A DNA stretch of 64,000 nucleotides from Daphnia carinata (taxonomy: Eukaryota; Arthropoda; Branchiopoda; Diplostraca; Daphniidae). This document shows positions 60,901 to 64,000 of this stretch, in pieces (within the stretch, counting starts at the first letter, position 1; each line of letters begins with the position of its first letter). The notes beneath the pieces were generated by a model. That model searched no databases. It was not told where the DNA came from and worked only from the letters and a program-made list of their open reading frames with translations. Position numbers and translations under genes: made by a program. Where the stretch lies: contig NC_081331.1 of the NCBI RefSeq assembly GCF_022539665.2, forward strand, positions 6,665,534 to 6,729,533, in the 5' to 3' direction.

Positions 60901-63900
60901 GTGAACTCGTTCCTGACGAAGCCGTTCTCTCGATCCTCATCAAGATCACCATGAATGATTGCATCCTCCTCCTCGGTGATGCTTTCTTTGCTTTCTTCTT
61001 TCTCCAGCCGAGGTCGGGGGATTTCGCCGTTGCCTTGCGGCGGCAAAGTGCTGCCACTGACAGATCCAATCGGTGCGGCCGCAGCCGACGCGCCCGCTGT
61101 CGCTCCTTTGTCTACGTCTTTGGGAGCTCGATGATGTTGATGCTTCTTTTTATTCTTGATGATTATCTTGCGTTTCAACTGGGCGGGCGACGGAAGAGGC
61201 ACTCCGGGCTCCAACTTCAAAGGAACATAAGAAAAAATTGTGAGGATCATGAAATCCACATTTTGCGAAGTTCAATACACAAGTACAAAGCTGTATTTTC
61301 CCCCCTCTGTTTTGGTAACGCTATACTCGAATAAGTTACAACACATGGTGCAGTGTAGTAAAAGAACCACAGTACTAAATTCTCATACTTTCTTCTTAAG
61401 CTTTCAACTAGATGAAAAACTCGTTCTCATGCAGATGTTGATGAGCTTAGTATAGGTTAAGATCCATTATTTAAAACATGGATCCAAAAGCCGAGCATTT
61501 TTCATATCGAAAACGAGCCCCCCCCCTCAAAAGGCAACTAAGCACATCTGAAGGTATCTGAAAGAACGTGTTAGACTTAGGCTAAGGATTCTAATTGATC
61601 CCATTCCTCTATTTTCGTTCTTTGGAAGAGCGCTACTTAGCAAAGTTCCATCAAGGAATTTTCCTCCCAATCCCATTTTCTCGCCCGATTTCCTTCCGAC
61701 GTCTCCTCAAAATAATTGAACATTCAATGGAAGCGTTAAACAATTCAAAAGCGACGAGTCGTATGTTCCGATATTCAGAAGAAGTGAACATACCCCAAGG
61801 CTGTGGAACTACATACAATTCATCCAGCGAAATCGTTCTAGGTTTCTGCTGAAAATAACTAGGATTGCTTCCCTACGATAAAAAGAAATAGGAGTATTCG
61901 AACATTTTCTTTGGGCGGGGAAAGGGAATAATGATACAACAAAATCATGAGAAACGTCATTAACCATTGCGGTCAAAACCCTTCTCACATATGGTAGACC
62001 CACATTCCAAGATGAAAGTTCTGAGAACCTCAGACAACGTTTCACCTACAATGAAGAGACAAATTAATAACCTATGGTCGAAATGGAAAGGATTTAGGCT
62101 AGATATCGATTTCTCCCAAAGGCGGGCTTGCCCGTGACCTCAATCAAACTATCAGCGACTAGAAATCCAACGCAACCGTCGATCAGAAATGAAAGAAGGG
62201 GAAGGATAACGAGGCTCGTTCTACGAAGTTAATTAATAAGAAGGTATACTAAGCAGGGGAACGATCAGACTAAAATCAGTGCAGATCCGGTTGCAGTTAT
62301 CACTCACGCACGCTTACGAACTAATCACAGGATCTCAAGAGCATTCTAATTATTTCTTAGGCTTAAAAAAGGTCGAAAGCATTTGATCACGGACGCTTTA
62401 TCGAGGAGATCGGGGGTATGCTTGCACGGCGTTATAGTTCCTCAACTGATTTAATTCAAGTAAACGCTCGACATGTTCAGTGCGAAACCTATTTCGTGCA
62501 TCATGAAGCGAATGAATAAATCAACAAGACTAAAACAGTCGCAAACGTTATGTAATATGTATAGACGAGGCAACTATAGCGACCGTACAGCAAAGGTGGG
62601 AAGCCTGTGCACGCTTATCGATCGACAGTTGTGTGATCGGGAATTCAACAACTGACGCACCAAAATCTACAACCGAGGCAGAGATGGGTCGTTATATGTT
62701 ATCATCTATTCTATATCCGCTTTGATTTCACCATCGAAAAGACCAGGTTTATTTCGTCTTGCCTATTGTCGATACGAACTGGACAGATCAATCGTGCCTT
62801 GAATTGAATTGCTGATTCCAGTTGTTCGTTCGTCGACGGACAACTGGGCAGAAAACATGTATCAGCGTTTGTTGGAGCGCACACAGCTGTTTCTCAAACG
62901 AAGAGGGACTACACGGACTAGTTCTGTTTGCTTTTGCCCTATCCAGGCGATTGTTTGCTTTTGCTCCCGCCCTAAGTTGGCCACACGATGGCAACACACA
63001 CTGATTCATTTCTCAACCAATAATCCCGTTCTCGTTTTACAATTTTTTTCCCCCTTGGCCTTTTAATACCCTGTATAATGTTTCTCTTTGCTTTTCCAAG
63101 CGATCCTCAGCGCCGAGTCACGTAGGGAAAGGCCGATGACGTCAGAGAATTCAGGATTCACGCAACTAGGAAAGTGAGTCAAAAGCGGAATAAAAGGAAC
63201 GAAGACAGGAAGCGGGAGACGGGATGGATCGGGCGAAGAGATGATGAAAAGGGAGGGAGGAATGATAGGCGGAGACGAAGAGACGAGCTAGCTTATGAAA
63301 AACGCTTCTCGCGCCTCAATATTGATCGCGCGAGGAAGAAGTGCAATTGAGATAGAAGATACTCCCAATTTGAAAGGCCGAATCGTACATTTTTTCAGAA
63401 TTGGTTCTCGGTTACAACTATAGGCTTCTTGTATCATCTACGCATTGTGGTTTAAGTAAACAAACCACAAATTTCACCGCAAATGCAAAACCGAGACACA
63501 ATGAGAAGAAACATGAAAATCGGTCAACGAAACCAACACATAGACGATCACCCGCATTCAGCTTTCTCTTCACGTTAATCATTTTCGACAACCCAGACAT
63601 AGAAAACATCTGTTCATAATAAAATTAAACTACGCGAATAAACTTAAACAAAAAAGATTAAAATGCAGTACGGCTTCCACTGATATGATAGCTAAGCAGT
63701 TCAGAATAATAAATTCAAAAAGAAAAGAAAATATGAATAATTAATTCACTTACAGGATGGCTCTCCAAAGCTTGATCCAGCATCATTTCCCCGAAGTATT
63801 CGCGGCAGTATTGTGCTATTTTCGCCTGCTGTTTGGGGTTGCAATGATTCTCAAAGGAAAGAATCACCGGGTATTCCGATGTCTTGAAAGCACTCTCGGC

Positions 63901-63918
63901 AATAGCTTCGATGACGTC
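57922..63918 (-). CDS. Plc21C: Phospholipase C-beta (Plc21C type), 3' thirteen coding exons
   Basis: Gq-activated enzyme that cleaves PIP2 to IP3 and diacylglycerol at the plasma membrane. Minus-strand exons: 63918-63754, 61214-60647, 60565-60356, 60268-60114, 60040-59876, 59808-59628, 59551-59424, 59339-59204, 59118-58800, 58728-58599, 58506-58334, 58259-58115 and 58029-57922, all in phase; stop TGA 57924-57922. The first is the end of the X domain ([12 protein letters not shown]). The second holds [17 protein letters not shown], a Lys/His stretch, a long acidic X-Y linker and the start of Y ([20 protein letters not shown]). Y continues with [20 protein letters not shown] and [13 protein letters not shown]. 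The C2 domain follows ([20 protein letters not shown] ... [12 protein letters not shown]), then [13 protein letters not shown] and a Lys/Glu-rich coiled coil for Gq binding. It fits Plc21C better than norpA. The 5' exons are beyond the window. Confidence 0.92.
61215..63753 (-). other. Large PLC-beta intron at the X/Y linker boundary
   Basis: A 2.5-kb intron in a gene whose other introns here are 73-88 nt. It has no supported exon on either strand. Being so much longer than its neighbours, it could hold regulatory sequence or an internal promoter, but nothing specific is visible. Confidence 0.6.
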
Positions 63919-64000
63919 CTGTTTGAAACATCAAAAACAAGGTATGCGATTAACGTATAAAATGCATTGTCAGCTTTTCTTTTGTTTAACTTGCACACAG

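Noticed and set aside
61595-61852. 85-codon plus-strand frame in the large PLC-beta intron
   Set aside because: No family resemblance, splice context or start context; of chance length for this composition.

Overview
The window is nuclear DNA of an arthropod, most likely a cladoceran crustacean such as Daphnia. This rests on arthropod-type genes (bric-a-brac, a Plc21C-type PLC-beta, a schizo-type IQSEC Arf-GEF), introns mostly of 55-200 bp with GT-AG ends, and non-coding DNA full of long poly-T/poly-A runs and dinucleotide microsatellites. The species is an inference; the arthropod assignment is firm.

Layout. (1) 937-4443 (+): three 3' exons of an IQSEC/schizo-type Arf-GEF (IQ motif, SEC7, PH). 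Its 5' end lies outside the window, because the first exon opens at a splice acceptor. (2) 4444-9596: repeat-rich DNA with two phase-compatible minus-strand exons of an unrecognised gene (8512-8971). (3) 9597-17051: a compact block with TMEM30/CDC50 (+), TSEN34 (+), TRMT112 (-), RpL7 (+, with a C/D snoRNA in an intron) and NKIRAS/kappaB-Ras (+). Three neighbours serve RNA processing and translation; TSEN34 and TRMT112 converge, and TRMT112 and RpL7 diverge. (4) 17066-35267: about 18 kb with no coding gene I can support. (5) 35268-45728 (+): bric-a-brac (bab), a BTB exon followed by two mutually compatible 3' routes. One is the usual Bab conserved domain; the other is a terminal exon at 39776-40608 with a pipsqueak-type helix-turn-helix and a second CENP-B/Tc5-like helix-turn-helix. 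(6) About 47440-53312: a 5.9-kb imperfect palindrome. Its arms carry a five-exon 163-residue open gene, nested deleted copies, a repeated terminal motif, and tRNA-like sequences at the centre. (7) About 53935-56062 (-): a spliced, apparently non-coding gene of about nine short exons whose introns hold one snoRNA candidate each, including a clear U25 (SNORD25) relative and two more boxes antisense to 18S rRNA. I read this as a UHG/SNHG1-type snoRNA host gene. (8) 57922-63918 (-): the 3' thirteen coding exons of phospholipase C-beta, from the end of the X domain to the stop; its 5' part is beyond the right edge.

The observations I rate highest are the snoRNA host gene with its guides, the alternative DNA-binding terminal exon of bab, and the gene-bearing palindrome. 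All matches to rRNA and to gene families are from memory and from reading the sequence; no search was run.
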